The notes under the pieces: generated by a model
The model's database searches: none
What the model saw: only the letters and a program-made list of their open reading frames with translations
What the model was told of the DNA's origin: nothing
Shown here: one piece after another, positions 1 through 9,358 of the stretch
Numbering within the stretch: position 1 is the stretch's first letter
How the letters are laid out: each line of letters starts with the position of its first letter
NCBI GenBank assembly: GCA_019912385.1
Contig: JAIOIW010000011.1
Span: 1 to 64,000, forward strand
DNA length: 64,000 nucleotides
Source: Notoacmeibacter sp.
GTDB lineage: Bacteria; Pseudomonadota; Alphaproteobacteria; Rhizobiales; Rhizobiaceae
Direction of reading: 5' to 3'
Made by a program: the position numbers and the translations under genes

Positions 1-2
1 CG

Positions 3-1775
3 GCCAAAGGGACGACGGTGCCTTCCGAGATCGAGATCATGGAGAGCATCCAGGTCGGCGAACTCGCCAAGAAGCTGAACCTGCGTCCCGGTGAAGTCAT
101 CTCCCGGCTCATGAAGCTCGGTGAGATGGTGACCATCAACAAGGTCCTCGACGCCGAGACAGCTTCGCTTGTGGCGGCCGAATACGGCTGCGAAGTACGA
201 GTCGTTTCGCTCTACGACGAGACGGTGATCGAAGAAGAAAGCGATCAGGAAGCCGAGCGCATCGTCAGGCCGCCCGTCGTGACCATCATGGGACACGTCG
301 ACCACGGAAAGACCAAGCTGCTCGACACGATTCGCAAATCTAACGTCATCGACACCGAAGCGGGCGCCATCACGCAGCACATCGGCGCCTACCAGGTGGA
401 GAAGAACGGCCAGAAGATCACCTTCATCGATACGCCGGGCCATGCCGCGTTTACCGCCATGCGCGCACGCGGGGCCAATATCACCGACATCGCCATCCTC
501 GTGGTGGCGGCCGACGACAGCGTGATGCCGCAGACGATCGAATCCATCAATCACGCCAAGGCCGCGGGCGTGCCGATCATTGTCGCGATCAACAAGATCG
601 ACAAGCCGGCCGCCGACGCCCAGAAGGTCCGTACCCAGCTTCTGCAGCATGAGGTGTTCGTGGAGTCCATGGGCGGTGAAGTGCTCGACGTCGAGGTTTC
701 GGCGGTCAAGGGCACCAATCTCGACAAGCTGCTTGAAGCGATCCTGCTGCAGTCCGAATTGCTCGAACTGAAGGCCAATCCCGATCGCCCCGCCGAAGGC
801 GCGGTGATCGAGGCCAAGCTCGACCGCGGCCGCGGCCCGGTCGCCACCGTGCTGGTTCAGGCCGGTACGATCAGGATCGGTGACATCCTGGTTGCAGGCA
901 ATGAGTGGGGCAGGGTGCGCGCGCTCGTCAACGATCGCGGCGACCAGCTCAAGGAAGCAGGTCCCGCCACGCCGGTCGAAGTGCTCGGTCTCCAGGGTAC
1001 GCCGCAAGCGGGCGACCGTTTCGCAGTGGTGGAAAACGAAGCCAAGGCGCGCGAGATTTCCGAGTACCGCCAGCGGCTGGCCCGCGAAAAGGCGGTCGCA
1101 CGCCAGGCCGGTTCGCGCGGTTCGCTGGAACAGATGATGGCCCAGGCCAGGTCGTCCGAGCTGGCCGAGTTCCCGCTGCTGATCAAGGGTGACGTCCAGG
1201 GTTCCGTCGAGGCGATCGCCACGGCGCTGGAAAAGCTGGGCACCGATGAAGTGCGAGCGCGCATCGTTCATTCGGGCGCCGGCGCGATCACCGAATCCGA
1301 CGTGTCGCTGGCCGAGGCCTCCGAAGCCGCGATCATCGGCTTCAACGTGCGCGCCAACAAACAGGCGCGCGAGGCGGCGGAAAAGGCCGGCATCGAGATC
1401 CGCTACTACAACATCATCTACGACCTCGTCGACGACGTGAAGAAGGCGATGAGCGGCATGCTTTCGCCGGAGCGCCGCGAGACTTTCCTCGGTTATGCCG
1501 AGATCCTCGAGGTATTCAACATCACCAAGGTCGGCAGGGTGGCGGGCTGCCGCGTCACCGATGGCAGGGTGGAGCGCGGCGTCGGCGTGCGCCTGCTGCG
1601 CGACAACGTCGTCATCCACGAAGGCAAGCTCAAGACGCTCAAGCGCTTCAAGGACGAAGTATCCGAAGTCCAGTCCGGACAGGAATGCGGCATGGCCTTC
1701 GAGAATTACGAGGACATCCGCGCCGGCGATGTCATCGAGTGCTTCCGTGTCGAGGAAGTGGCGCGTTCGCTTTAA
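3..1775 (+). CDS. infB: translation initiation factor IF-2, 3' part (5' end outside window)
   Basis: IF-2 is the GTPase that brings initiator fMet-tRNA to the 30S subunit and promotes 50S joining. The reading frame is open from base 3, so the N-terminal region lies upstream of the window; about 590 codons remain of a protein that is usually 830-900 residues in rhizobia. The GTPase motifs are visible: G1 GHVDHGKT, G3 DTPGHAAF and G4 NKIDKP, followed by the IF-2 beta-barrel and C-terminal fMet-tRNA-binding domains (ending in the conserved GDVIECF stretch). The GTG at 18 is internal and is not the real start. rbfA and truB follow on the same strand, the usual ribosome-assembly group. Identity is certain; only the start is missing. 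Confidence 0.97.
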   Translation, partial: AKGTTVPSEIEIMESIQVGELAKKLNLRPGEVISRLMKLGEMVTINKVLDAETASLVAAEYGCEVRVVSLYDETVIEEESDQEAERIVRPPVVTIMGHVDHGKTKLLDTIRKSNVIDTEAGAITQHIGAYQVEKNGQKITFIDTPGHAAFTAMRARGANITDIAILVVAADDSVMPQTIESINHAKAAGVPIIVAINKIDKPAADAQKVRTQLLQHEVFVESMGGEVLDVEVSAVKGTNLDKLLEAILLQSELLELKANPDRPAEGAVIEAKLDRGRGPVATVLVQAGTIRIGDILVAGNEWGRVRALVNDRGDQLKEAGPATPVEVLGLQGTPQAGDRFAVVENEAKAREISEYRQRLAREKAVARQAGSRGSLEQMMAQARSSELAEFPLLIKGDVQGSVEAIATALEKLGTDEVRARIVHSGAGAITESDVSLAEASEAAIIGFNVRANKQAREAAEKAGIEIRYYNIIYDLVDDVKKAMSGMLSPERRETFLGYAEILEVFNITKVGRVAGCRVTDGRVERGVGVRLLRDNVVIHEGKLKTLKRFKDEVSEVQSGQECGMAFENYEDIRAGDVIECFRVEEVARSL

Positions 1776-1798
1776 GGCGCGTTCTTGACTGAAATGCA

Positions 1799-1826
1799 CC
1801 GGTTGCGCGGCTACCCGCGCAACCGG
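1799..1826 (+). other. intergenic hairpin between infB and rbfA
   Basis: A perfect 12-bp inverted repeat, CCGGTTGCGCGG (1799-1810) with CCGCGCAACCGG (1815-1826), encloses a 4-base loop. No T-run follows, so it does not look like a strong intrinsic terminator. It could be a processing or attenuation structure that sets the ratio of infB to rbfA-truB. The structure is seen in the sequence; its role is inferred. Confidence 0.6.
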
Positions 1827-1886
1827 CAATAATCTTGAGCGTGACTGGCGGTCCCATCCCGCGGTCGCGAATGAAGGAAATTGAAC

Positions 1887-2297
1887 ATGTCCCGCTTTGA
1901 ATCCGCGAAGGGCCCGTCCCAGCGCCAGTTGCGCGTCGGCGAACAGGTGCGCCATGCCCTTGTCGATGTCCTGCAGCGCGGTGAAATCCGCGATGAATTG
2001 CTCGAAAGGACCGTGATCTCGGTTTCCGAGGTGCGCATGAGCCCGGACCTCAAGATCGCTACCGCCTTCGTCTCGCCGCTTGGCGATGTCGACGGCCAGG
2101 CGGTCGTCAAGGCCTTGGCGAAGAACGCGCGGTTCATCCGCGGCCGCACCGCCCGGTCGCTGCACCAGATGAAATACATGCCGGAATTCCGCTTCCGGCT
2201 CGACACGTCATTCGACAATTTCCGCAAAATAGACGAGTTGCTGCATTCACCGGAGGTCGCCCGCGACCTCGGCCACGATGACGAGGGGGACGCCTGA
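1887..2297 (+). CDS. rbfA: 30S ribosome-binding factor A
   Basis: RbfA is a small KH-fold factor that binds immature 30S subunits and helps 16S rRNA 5'-end maturation. The 136-residue protein matches the family's usual size, with the MSRF start and the conserved region containing [22 protein letters not shown] chose the ATG at 1887 because GAAGGAAA sits about 7 bases upstream; a TTG two codons earlier is less likely. The stop codon overlaps the truB start by one base (TGATG), indicating translational coupling. Confident call. Confidence 0.95.
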   Translation: MSRFESAKGPSQRQLRVGEQVRHALVDVLQRGEIRDELLERTVISVSEVRMSPDLKIATAFVSPLGDVDGQAVVKALAKNARFIRGRTARSLHQMKYMPEFRFRLDTSFDNFRKIDELLHSPEVARDLGHDDEGDA

Positions 2298-3274
2298 TGG
2301 CCCGGCAGCGCAAGAAGAAGGGCCGCAACATTTCCGGCTGGGTGATCCTCGACAAGCCCGCTGGCATGGGCTCGACCGAAGCGGTTTCCAAGGTCAAGTG
2401 GCTGTTCAACGCGGCCAGGGCCGGCCATGCCGGCACGCTCGATCCGCTGGCATCGGGCATGCTGCCGATCGCGCTGGGCGACGCCACCAAGACCGTGCCC
2501 TATGTCCAGGACGGCGCCAAGACCTATCGCTTCACCGTCGCCTGGGGCGAGGAGCGCACCACCGACGACCTTGAAGGCGCGGCGACTGAAACCTCCGCGC
2601 GGCGGCCATCGCGCGCCGAGGTGGAGGCGGCACTGGCCGACTATATCGGGATCATCAGCCAGGTCCCGCCGCAATTCTCCGCCATCAAGATCGGTGGCGA
2701 GCGCGCCTACGACATTGCCCGCGACGGCGAGCGGGTTGAGATTCCGGCTCGCGAGGTCGAGATCCTGAGACTCGACATCCTTGCCCATAATGGCGACAGC
2801 ACCGAGTTCGGGGTCGAGTGCGGCAAGGGCACCTATGTGCGCTCGCTGGCCCGTGACATGGGCCGCCAGCTCGGCTGTTTCGGCCATGTGTCTATGCTGC
2901 GACGGATCGAGGTCGCGCCATTCGGAGAACAGGATTTCGTCACCGTTGCGCAGCTTGAGGCGGCGCGCGCGCAAGGCGAGGCCGACGCCGGCGAGGAAAT
3001 CGCTGAATCCGCGATCGGCGCCGCGCGCAAGAACCGTTTCGCGGCCATCGACGCGTTGCTGATGGAAACCGCCACCGCGCTGGAAGACCTGCCCCATGTC
3101 GCGCTCAATGACGACGCAGCGACCCGCGTTCGTCTCGGCAATCCCGTCGTGCTGCGCGGACGCGACGCGCCTGTCGAGGCGCAGGAGGCCTACGCGACCG
3201 CGCGCGGGCGCCTCATCGCCATCGGCGCTGTCGAAGCCGGTGAGTTCCGGCCGAAGCGCGTGTTCGGCGGCTGA
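2297..3274 (+). CDS. truB: tRNA pseudouridine(55) synthase
   Basis: TruB converts U55 in the T-arm of tRNAs to pseudouridine. The 325-residue protein has the family's catalytic motif [12 protein letters not shown], in which Asp49 is the expected nucleophile, and the [11 protein letters not shown] motif near residue 180. Its start overlaps the rbfA stop. In most rhizobia truB is followed by rpsO and pnp; here an aldehyde dehydrogenase follows instead, so the locus is rearranged at this point. Confident call. Confidence 0.96.
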   Translation: MARQRKKKGRNISGWVILDKPAGMGSTEAVSKVKWLFNAARAGHAGTLDPLASGMLPIALGDATKTVPYVQDGAKTYRFTVAWGEERTTDDLEGAATETSARRPSRAEVEAALADYIGIISQVPPQFSAIKIGGERAYDIARDGERVEIPAREVEILRLDILAHNGDSTEFGVECGKGTYVRSLARDMGRQLGCFGHVSMLRRIEVAPFGEQDFVTVAQLEAARAQGEADAGEEIAESAIGAARKNRFAAIDALLMETATALEDLPHVALNDDAATRVRLGNPVVLRGRDAPVEAQEAYATARGRLIAIGAVEAGEFRPKRVFGG

Positions 3275-3360
3275 CCTGTCCCCGAAACGCCCTGTCGCAA
3301 AAAACATGGCTTCGGGCCGCTGACCGGCTGTGCGCGGCGGAGCCCATTTGCTAGAGCGTT

Positions 3361-3376
3361 GTGCGACCATTCGCAC
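3361..3376 (+). promoter_or_regulatory. short inverted repeat in front of the aldehyde dehydrogenase gene
   Basis: GTGCGA-CCAT-TCGCAC is a perfect 6-bp dyad ending just before the ribosome binding site (AAAGGAGAGG). It could be an operator or a small leader hairpin. Short GC-rich dyads are common by chance, so confidence is low. Confidence 0.25.
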
Positions 3377-3389
3377 AAAGGAGAGGGCC

Positions 3390-4817
3390 ATGATCGACAA
3401 GCGCGCGTTCTACATCGAAGGAAAATGGGTGGCGCCCGCCGCCGCCCGCGATTTCGACGTCATCGACCCGGCAACGGAGGAGCCCTGCGCCGTGATCACG
3501 CTTGGCGGCGAAGCCGATGCGGAAAAGGCGATCGCCGCTGCGCGCCGCGCCTTTGCGGGCTGGGCCGCGACCCCGCTGTCCGGGCGCGTGGCGCTTATGG
3601 AAAAGCTGCTGGAGGTGATGGACCGCCGCAACGAGGAGATGGGCGAAGCGATCTCGCTGGAGATGGGCGCGCCGATCGACCTGGCCCTCAATGACCAGGC
3701 CGGCAGCGGACCGTGGCACCTCAAGGGCTTTCTCAAGGCGCTGAAGGACTTCGAATGGGAATATGATTTCGGCGATCGCGGCGAACGTATCATCCACGAG
3801 CCGATCGGCGTATGCGGGCTGATCACGCCGTGGAACTGGCCGGTCAACCAGATCGCGCTGAAGGTCCTGCCCGCGCTGCTGGCTGGATGCACCTGCGTGC
3901 TGAAGCCCTCGGAGATCGCGCCGCTGTCGGGCATGATATTTGCCGAAATGATCGATGAGGCGGGGTTCCCCGCAGGCGTCTTCAACCTCGTCAACGGCGA
4001 CGGGCCGGGCGTCGGCACGGTGCTGTCCAGCCACCCGGAAATCGACATGGTGTCCTTCACCGGCTCGACGCGCGCCGGAATCCTCATTTCCCAGGCTGCG
4101 GCGAAAACGGTCAAGCGGGTCACGCTGGAGCTCGGCGGCAAGTCGCCCAACATCGTCTTCGCCGACGCCGATCTGGAAAAGGCGGTCAAGCGCGGCGTCA
4201 CGCATTGCTTCGAAAACACCGGCCAGTCTTGCAACGCGCCGACCCGCATGCTGGTCGAGGCGCCGGTCTATGAAAAGGTCGTCGAACTCGCGGTGAAATA
4301 CGGCGCTGAGGTCAAGGTTGGTAATCCGCGCGAGCATGGCGGCCATATCGGCCCGCTCGCGTCCGAAGTCCAGTTCAACAAGGTCCAGGGACTGATTGAA
4401 ACCGGGATTGCGGAAGGTGCCCGCCTGGTGCTCGGCGGGCCGGGACGTCCCGAGGGTTTCAACCGCGGCTATTTCGTGCGGCCGACCATATTCGCCGACG
4501 TCAACAACCAGATGACGATTGCGCGCGAGGAGATCTTCGGTCCGGTGCTGGCGATGATCCCGTTCTCCGGCGAGGACGAGGCGATCGCGATCGCCAACGA
4601 CACGCCCTACGGGCTCGCCGCCTATGTGCAGACGACCGACAAGGACAAGGGCCGCCGCGTCGCCCGCTCCATCCGCGCCGGTATGGTGCGCATCAATCAC
4701 AAGGGCTTGTCCGCCGGCCACCCCTTCGGTGGCTACAAGCAGTCGGGCAATGGCCGCGAAGGCGGGGTCTGGGGCCTGGAAGACTTCCTGGAGACAAAGA
4801 TCGTCTCCGGCTGGTAG
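3390..4817 (+). CDS. NAD(P)-dependent aldehyde dehydrogenase, substrate unknown
   Basis: This is an aldehyde dehydrogenase superfamily enzyme of 475 residues that would oxidise an aldehyde to its acid. The catalytic residues are present: Glu247 in TLELGGKS and Cys281 in GQSCNAP. The coenzyme-fold motifs TPWNWPVNQ and FTGSTRAG are also visible. The ATG at 3390 is preceded by AAAGGAGAGG at about 4-12 bases; the open frame runs upstream but lacks such a site. It appears to be a single-gene unit between truB and the CorA-like gene, so the context gives no substrate. The family is certain and the specificity is not assigned. Confidence 0.88.
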   Translation: MIDKRAFYIEGKWVAPAAARDFDVIDPATEEPCAVITLGGEADAEKAIAAARRAFAGWAATPLSGRVALMEKLLEVMDRRNEEMGEAISLEMGAPIDLALNDQAGSGPWHLKGFLKALKDFEWEYDFGDRGERIIHEPIGVCGLITPWNWPVNQIALKVLPALLAGCTCVLKPSEIAPLSGMIFAEMIDEAGFPAGVFNLVNGDGPGVGTVLSSHPEIDMVSFTGSTRAGILISQAAAKTVKRVTLELGGKSPNIVFADADLEKAVKRGVTHCFENTGQSCNAPTRMLVEAPVYEKVVELAVKYGAEVKVGNPREHGGHIGPLASEVQFNKVQGLIETGIAEGARLVLGGPGRPEGFNRGYFVRPTIFADVNNQMTIAREEIFGPVLAMIPFSGEDEAIAIANDTPYGLAAYVQTTDKDKGRRVARSIRAGMVRINHKGLSAGHPFGGYKQSGNGREGGVWGLEDFLETKIVSGW

Positions 4818-4840
4818 TCTGCGGCACGGGAGTACGGCGC

Positions 4841-5926
4841 ATGGCTGGCAAACGCGGCCGCATCACCATCATATCGCGCCGCCGGGCTCCCGTCGGCGCT
4901 CCCCCGGGTACGCTTTATACCGATCCCACGGTCGCGCCGCCGCCGCTGGACCTGCTTGCCTTCGACAGCGCCGGGCTGGACGAAACGCCCGATGCCACGC
5001 TTGAGGACGTCAAGGCGGCCCTCGATACGGGCAAGACGGTCTGGCTCGATGTCGGTGGCGTCGGCAATGCCGACTATGTCGGCCGGATCGGTGCGCTTTT
5101 CGGCCTTGATCCCTTGGCACTCGAGGACGTGATGAACCTCCACCAGCGGCCCAAGGTCGAGGATTTCGCGAAATACACCTACATCGTCGTTCACATGCTC
5201 GCGGGCGAGTCGTTGGTGGCGAAAGAGCAGTTCTCGGTGTTTCTGGGCAGGAATTTCGTCCTGACGTTCCAGGAAACGCCGGTCGATTGCCTCGAGGCGG
5301 TGCGCGACCGGCTGCGCCGCGCCAAGGGGCACATCCGCGAGGCCGGCGCGGATTACCTGGCCTACGCGATCATCGACGCGATCGTCGACGCCTATTTTCC
5401 GCTGATCGAAAAGCTCGGCGACCGGCTCGAAGGGCTGGAAGACCTCATCGCGGCCGATCCACGTTCGCATCACATCAACGAGTTGCATGTCATCAAGCGC
5501 GAATTGCTGGCGGCGAAGCGGTCGCTGTGGCCATCGCGCGAGGTCATGGCCGCGCTGCGCGACGAGGACAACGAATTCATCTCGAAGAACACGCGGCACT
5601 ATCTGCGCGATACCCACGACCATGTCATGCAGCTCATCGACATCGTCGAGACCTATCGCGAGCTGGCGACCGGCTTGCTCGACCTCTATCTTTCGTCGCT
5701 GTCCAACCGGATGAACGAGGTGATGAAGGTTCTGACCATCATTGCGACGATCTTCATTCCCTTGAGTTTTCTGGCCGGCGTGTGGGGGATGAACTTTTCG
5801 CCCGACGCATCGCCCTTGAACATGCCGGAACTGCGCTGGGCCTATGGCTATCCCGCAGCGCTCGGCCTGATGCTGACGGTCGCCGTCGGCCTGCTGGGCT
5901 GGTTCAAGTGGAAACGGTGGTTTTAG
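4841..5926 (+). CDS. CorA-family divalent cation (Mg2+) transporter
   Basis: CorA proteins are pentameric inner-membrane channels for Mg2+ (some for Co2+, Ni2+ or Zn2+). The 361-residue protein has a long cytoplasmic N-terminal domain and two C-terminal membrane segments separated by a short loop. The signature GMN is at residues 316-318 within GVWGMNF, and the tail KWKRWF is basic, as is typical. The first 50 residues are Arg/Pro-rich and poorly conserved-looking. It is convergent with the small ABM-domain gene downstream. The subtype (CorA versus ZntB-like export) cannot be fixed from the sequence alone. Confidence 0.9.
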   Translation: MAGKRGRITIISRRRAPVGAPPGTLYTDPTVAPPPLDLLAFDSAGLDETPDATLEDVKAALDTGKTVWLDVGGVGNADYVGRIGALFGLDPLALEDVMNLHQRPKVEDFAKYTYIVVHMLAGESLVAKEQFSVFLGRNFVLTFQETPVDCLEAVRDRLRRAKGHIREAGADYLAYAIIDAIVDAYFPLIEKLGDRLEGLEDLIAADPRSHHINELHVIKRELLAAKRSLWPSREVMAALRDEDNEFISKNTRHYLRDTHDHVMQLIDIVETYRELATGLLDLYLSSLSNRMNEVMKVLTIIATIFIPLSFLAGVWGMNFSPDASPLNMPELRWAYGYPAALGLMLTVAVGLLGWFKWKRWF

Positions 5927-5969
5927 CGCCGCCGGCGACAGCGTCCGGTTTCGATCGAAATCGGAAAAT

Positions 5970-6317
5970 TCAGCCGTCGTGCTCGGACCTGCTGTCCGCA
6001 GGTGCCTGCTCCCGGTCTTTCATGCCGTAGTCGCGGAGCACGTGCGCGACACGCAACCGGTAGTCGGCGAAATATTCGCCGCGACCCTTGGCTTGCGCCT
6101 TGCGGTGGGCGGCGAGCGCCCGCCATTGGGCAATGGCGGTCTCGTCGCGGAAAAACGACAGCGACAGGATCTTTTCCGGTTCCGTCAGGCTCTGGAACCG
6201 CTCCACAGAGATGAAGCCGTCGATCTGTTCGAGCAGCGGGCGCAAGCCCGCTGCCGTATCCAGATAGTCCTGTTTCCAAGCTGCGTGCGGCTTGACCTCG
6301 AAGATGACGGCGATCAT
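5970..6317 (-). CDS. small ABM (antibiotic biosynthesis monooxygenase)-domain protein
   Basis: A 115-residue protein with the dimeric alpha/beta-barrel ABM pattern: MIAVIFEVKP at the N-terminus, LRPLLEQIDGFISVERFQS, then ILSLSFFRDETAIAQWRALAAHRKAQ. These small ferredoxin-like proteins include quinone or heme-degrading monooxygenases, but many have no proven activity. The C-terminal 15 residues are charged and probably disordered. It is convergent with the CorA-like gene. The fold is likely and the function is not known. Confidence 0.75.
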   Translation of the reverse strand: MIAVIFEVKPHAAWKQDYLDTAAGLRPLLEQIDGFISVERFQSLTEPEKILSLSFFRDETAIAQWRALAAHRKAQAKGRGEYFADYRLRVAHVLRDYGMKDREQAPADSRSEHDG

Positions 6318-6572
6318 GGCGAATTCAACTCCCGGTGTGGTGCGGATGCCAGCTCAAGGAGGCTCCAGCCCCACCGACCGGCAGCGTCATTGCCGCGCGA
6401 CTTTCGTTCCTGTCCGCGCCGAAGGCAAGGGCCCGCAGTCCCGGGGCGAATAAATGTGATCGCGAAAGTGATCCCGGGCCATTGATCGCGCGTTGCGGCG
6501 CCACAGATTCTCCTTCAGGCGCAAGTTCGCTCAGGCGGGGGACATGGTTGTTCTTGAGCAAAGGAGAACACG

Positions 6573-6944
6573 ATGTGCGACTACTCGCTTGAAATGTACC
6601 GCAGCCAACCGGCGCGCGAGGGCGTGGAATACCGCACGCACCGGTTTCCGAGCCATACGGTTGGCCTTGTCTCGCCGGCCGACACGCAGACGGCGGTCTG
6701 CGTCCAGTGCGGCATGCAGATGAGGCTTGACGGTATCCCGGCGGACATCCGCCGCGAATTCGGCGTCGGCGACAATGAATCCGTCACCTTCATCCGGATC
6801 GAGGACGGCATGCATCACGACGGTGTCGCATTCGCCAACGGCCAATGCGTGCCGTTGCAGCGGCTCGGCCCCGACATCCGCGTGACGGTGACCGATGCCC
6901 TGGCGGGCCCACGCTTGCCGGAGCGGATTGCGGAAACGGCCTGA
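6573..6944 (+). CDS. conserved-looking hypothetical protein, 123 residues
   Basis: I do not recognise this family. The soluble protein begins MCDYSLEMYRS and carries a CVQCG pair at roughly residues 48-52 that could bind a metal or form a disulfide, but only one further Cys lies near the C-terminal half. It has no signal peptide or membrane segment. A strong ribosome binding site (AAGGAGAAC) lies 4-10 bases before the ATG, and codon use is like that of its neighbours, so it is a real gene. It is convergent with glcB. Confidence 0.7.
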   Translation: MCDYSLEMYRSQPAREGVEYRTHRFPSHTVGLVSPADTQTAVCVQCGMQMRLDGIPADIRREFGVGDNESVTFIRIEDGMHHDGVAFANGQCVPLQRLGPDIRVTVTDALAGPRLPERIAETA

Positions 6945-6966
6945 CCTCAGGGCGCTATTGAAATGG

Positions 6967-6990
6967 CGGGACCGGGAGATCCCGGTCCCG
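6967..6990. terminator. GC-rich dyad between convergent genes (weak terminator candidate)
   Basis: CGGGACCGGGA and its exact complement TCCCGGTCCCG flank a two-base centre. The dyad lies between the stop of the 123-residue protein and the stop of glcB, where a shared terminator is expected. Neither strand has a good T-run after it, so it may rely on Rho or act only as a 3'-end stabiliser. Confidence 0.45.
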
Positions 6991-6997
6991 GTTCGTC

Positions 6998-9154
6998 TCA
7001 GGCCGTGGCCTTCAGTTCCAGCCGGCGCCGGTGCAGCACCGGCTCTGTATATCCATTGGGCTGTTCGGTGCCGAGGAAGACGAGGTCGCAAGCGGCCTTG
7101 AAGGCAATCGAGGCGTCGAAATCGGGCGCCATCGGACTGTAGGCCGGATCGCCGGCGTTCTGGCGGTCGACCACGGCCGCCATCTCCTTCATCACCTCCA
7201 TCACCTCGTCCTTCGTCACCACGGAGTGATGCAGCCAGTTGGCGATATGCTGTGAGGAGATGCGCAGCGTCGCGCGGTCCTCCATCAACCCGACATCGCT
7301 GATATCGGGCACCTTGGAGCAGCCGACACCCTGGCTGATCCAGCGCACCACATAGCCGAGGATGCCTTGAGCGTTGTTGCGCAGTTCGGCCAGCTTGTCG
7401 TCCTGCGACCAGTTGGGGCGCACCACGACCGGCACTGACAGAATGTCGTCAAGGCTGGCGCGCGGGCGCGACTTCAGCTTTTCCTGGACTGCGGCGACAT
7501 CGACCTTGTGATAATGCGTCGCGTGCAGGGTCGCGGCCGTGGGCGACGGCACCCAGGCGGTATTGGCCCCGGCCTTCGGATGAGCGATCTTCTGTTCCAG
7601 CATGGCGTGCATCATGTCGGGCATTGCCCACATGCCCTTGCCGATCTGGGCGTGGCCCGCGAGCCCGCATTCCAGCCCGATATCGACGTTCCAGGCCTCG
7701 TAGGCCTGGATCCACGGCGCCGCCTTCATGTCGCCCTTGCGGATCATCGGCCCGGCTTCCATCGAGGTGTGGATCTCGTCGCCGGTGCGGTCGAGGAACC
7801 CGGTATTGATGAATACCACCCGCTCCTTCGCTGCGCGGATGCATTCCTTGAGGTTGACCGTCGTGCGGCGCTCCTCGTCCATGATGCCCATCTTGATGGT
7901 ATTGGGCGCCATGCCGAGCGCCGCCTCGACGCGGGAAAACAGCTCGACGGCGAAGGCCACTTCCTCCGGCCCGTGCATCTTCGGCTTCACGACATACATC
8001 GATCCGGCCGGCGAATTGGCGCGCCGCCCGTCCGGCCCGATATCGTGCAGAGCGATCAGCGCGGTGACCATGGCGTCCATGATGCCTTCCGGGATCTCCG
8101 AACCATCCTCGAGCAGGATCGCCGGATTGGTCATGAGATGCCCGACATTTCTCACCAGCATCAGCGACCGGCCCTTGAGCGTGGCCGGCTTGCCGTCGGG
8201 TTTCACGAACTCGATGTCGGCGTTCATGCGGCGGGTCATCGCCTTGCCGCCCTTCTGGAAGGTTTCCTCAAGGTCGCCCTTCATCAGGCCGAGCCAGTTG
8301 GAATAGACCAGCGTCTTGTCCCCGGCGTCGACCGCGGCGACCGAGTCTTCGCAGTCCATGATGGTGGTCAGCGCCGATTCCAGTACGACGTCGGCGATAT
8401 TGGCCAGGTCGGCCCTGCCGATCGCGTGGCCGGCATCGATGACGACCCGCGCGTGCAACCCGTTCTTGACCAGGATGACGGCCGACGGATTTCCGGCATC
8501 GCCCGTGTAGCCTGCGAATTGCGCCGTGTCCTGAAGACCGGTCGCGCCACCGGCGGTTTTCGCGGCAAGCGTGCCGCCGTCGACCGCCAGGCCGGTGACA
8601 TCGGCCCATTTACCGCTGGCAAGCGGCGCACTTTCGTCGAGGAAAGCCTTCGCCCAGGCGATGACGCGGGCGCCGCGTTCCGGATCGTAGCCGCCCGCCT
8701 TCGCCATGTCGCCCAACGCGTCGGTGCCGTAAAGCGCGTCGTAGAGCGAGCCCCAGCGCGCATTGGCGGCGTTGAGCGCGAAACGGGCATTCATGATCGG
8801 CACGACGAGCTGCGGGCCGGCGACGGCCGCGATCTCGGGATCGACATTTTCCGTGGTGACGGAGAAGTCGCCGCCTTCGGGCAGCAGGTAACCGATCTCG
8901 GTCAGGAAGTCCTTGTAGGCGGCCATGTCGGACGGCGCGCCATTGTCGCGATACCAATGATCGAGTTTCGCCTGCAGCGCGTCGCGCTTTTCAAGCAGGG
9001 CGCGGTTCTTCGGCGCCAGGTCCTCGACGATCCGGCCGAAAGCCGCAAAGAAGGCTTCCGCATCGACACCCGTCCCCGGGATCGCTTCGCCAAGAATGAA
9101 ATCGTGAAGCTGCCGGTCGATGCTCAGCCCGTGCGTGTTGATGCGTTCGCTCAT
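6998..9154 (-). CDS. glcB: malate synthase G
   Basis: Malate synthase G condenses glyoxylate with acetyl-CoA to malate, the second step of the glyoxylate bypass and of glycolate use. The 718-residue length fits the single-chain G isoform (about 720). The family motif [11 protein letters not shown], with metal-binding acidic residues, lies near the centre, and an [13 protein letters not shown] stretch follows. I chose the ATG at 9154 ([11 protein letters not shown]); the open frame extends about 100 codons upstream into non-conserved sequence. It is divergent from the cytochrome operon across a 204-base gap. Confident call. Confidence 0.96.
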   Translation of the reverse strand: MSERINTHGLSIDRQLHDFILGEAIPGTGVDAEAFFAAFGRIVEDLAPKNRALLEKRDALQAKLDHWYRDNGAPSDMAAYKDFLTEIGYLLPEGGDFSVTTENVDPEIAAVAGPQLVVPIMNARFALNAANARWGSLYDALYGTDALGDMAKAGGYDPERGARVIAWAKAFLDESAPLASGKWADVTGLAVDGGTLAAKTAGGATGLQDTAQFAGYTGDAGNPSAVILVKNGLHARVVIDAGHAIGRADLANIADVVLESALTTIMDCEDSVAAVDAGDKTLVYSNWLGLMKGDLEETFQKGGKAMTRRMNADIEFVKPDGKPATLKGRSLMLVRNVGHLMTNPAILLEDGSEIPEGIMDAMVTALIALHDIGPDGRRANSPAGSMYVVKPKMHGPEEVAFAVELFSRVEAALGMAPNTIKMGIMDEERRTTVNLKECIRAAKERVVFINTGFLDRTGDEIHTSMEAGPMIRKGDMKAAPWIQAYEAWNVDIGLECGLAGHAQIGKGMWAMPDMMHAMLEQKIAHPKAGANTAWVPSPTAATLHATHYHKVDVAAVQEKLKSRPRASLDDILSVPVVVRPNWSQDDKLAELRNNAQGILGYVVRWISQGVGCSKVPDISDVGLMEDRATLRISSQHIANWLHHSVVTKDEVMEVMKEMAAVVDRQNAGDPAYSPMAPDFDASIAFKAACDLVFLGTEQPNGYTEPVLHRRRLELKATA

Positions 9155-9283
9155 GTGGTCCTCCGGCAACGTGTTCTCGTGCAAAGAAAATCTGCGCCCC
9201 ATCAACACGGCCATCCCGTTTTCGTCAATGCGATAATGGTTGCAAATGTTGCGTTGCAGCGCATTTTCCGCCCCCCGCGTCTG

Positions 9284-9302
9284 GCTGAAGATCGTCTTCA
9301 GC
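9284..9302 (+). promoter_or_regulatory. perfect dyad upstream of the cytochrome operon
   Basis: GCTGAAGA-tcg-TCTTCAGC is an 8-bp perfect inverted repeat with a 3-base centre. It lies 57 bases before the chosen start of the b561 gene and about 130 bases from the glcB start. It could be an operator in the divergent promoter region or a leader hairpin. No regulator is suggested by the neighbours. Confidence 0.4.
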
Positions 9303-9358
9303 GATTTGTCAGGATGCCTTCTCCATCTTGCCCGCCGGACAGTCAGCAGGCGGAAGCG

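Noticed and set aside
6325-6561. A 78-codon minus-strand frame in the gap before the 123-residue protein
   Set aside because: No ribosome binding site, no motif and odd composition. The 255-base gap is better read as promoter region.
7508-9358. N-terminal extension of the b561 gene reaching back over glcB
   Set aside because: The frame is open only as the antisense of glcB. The membrane protein begins at 9359 (or 9314), where a ribosome binding site and the first conserved residues appear.
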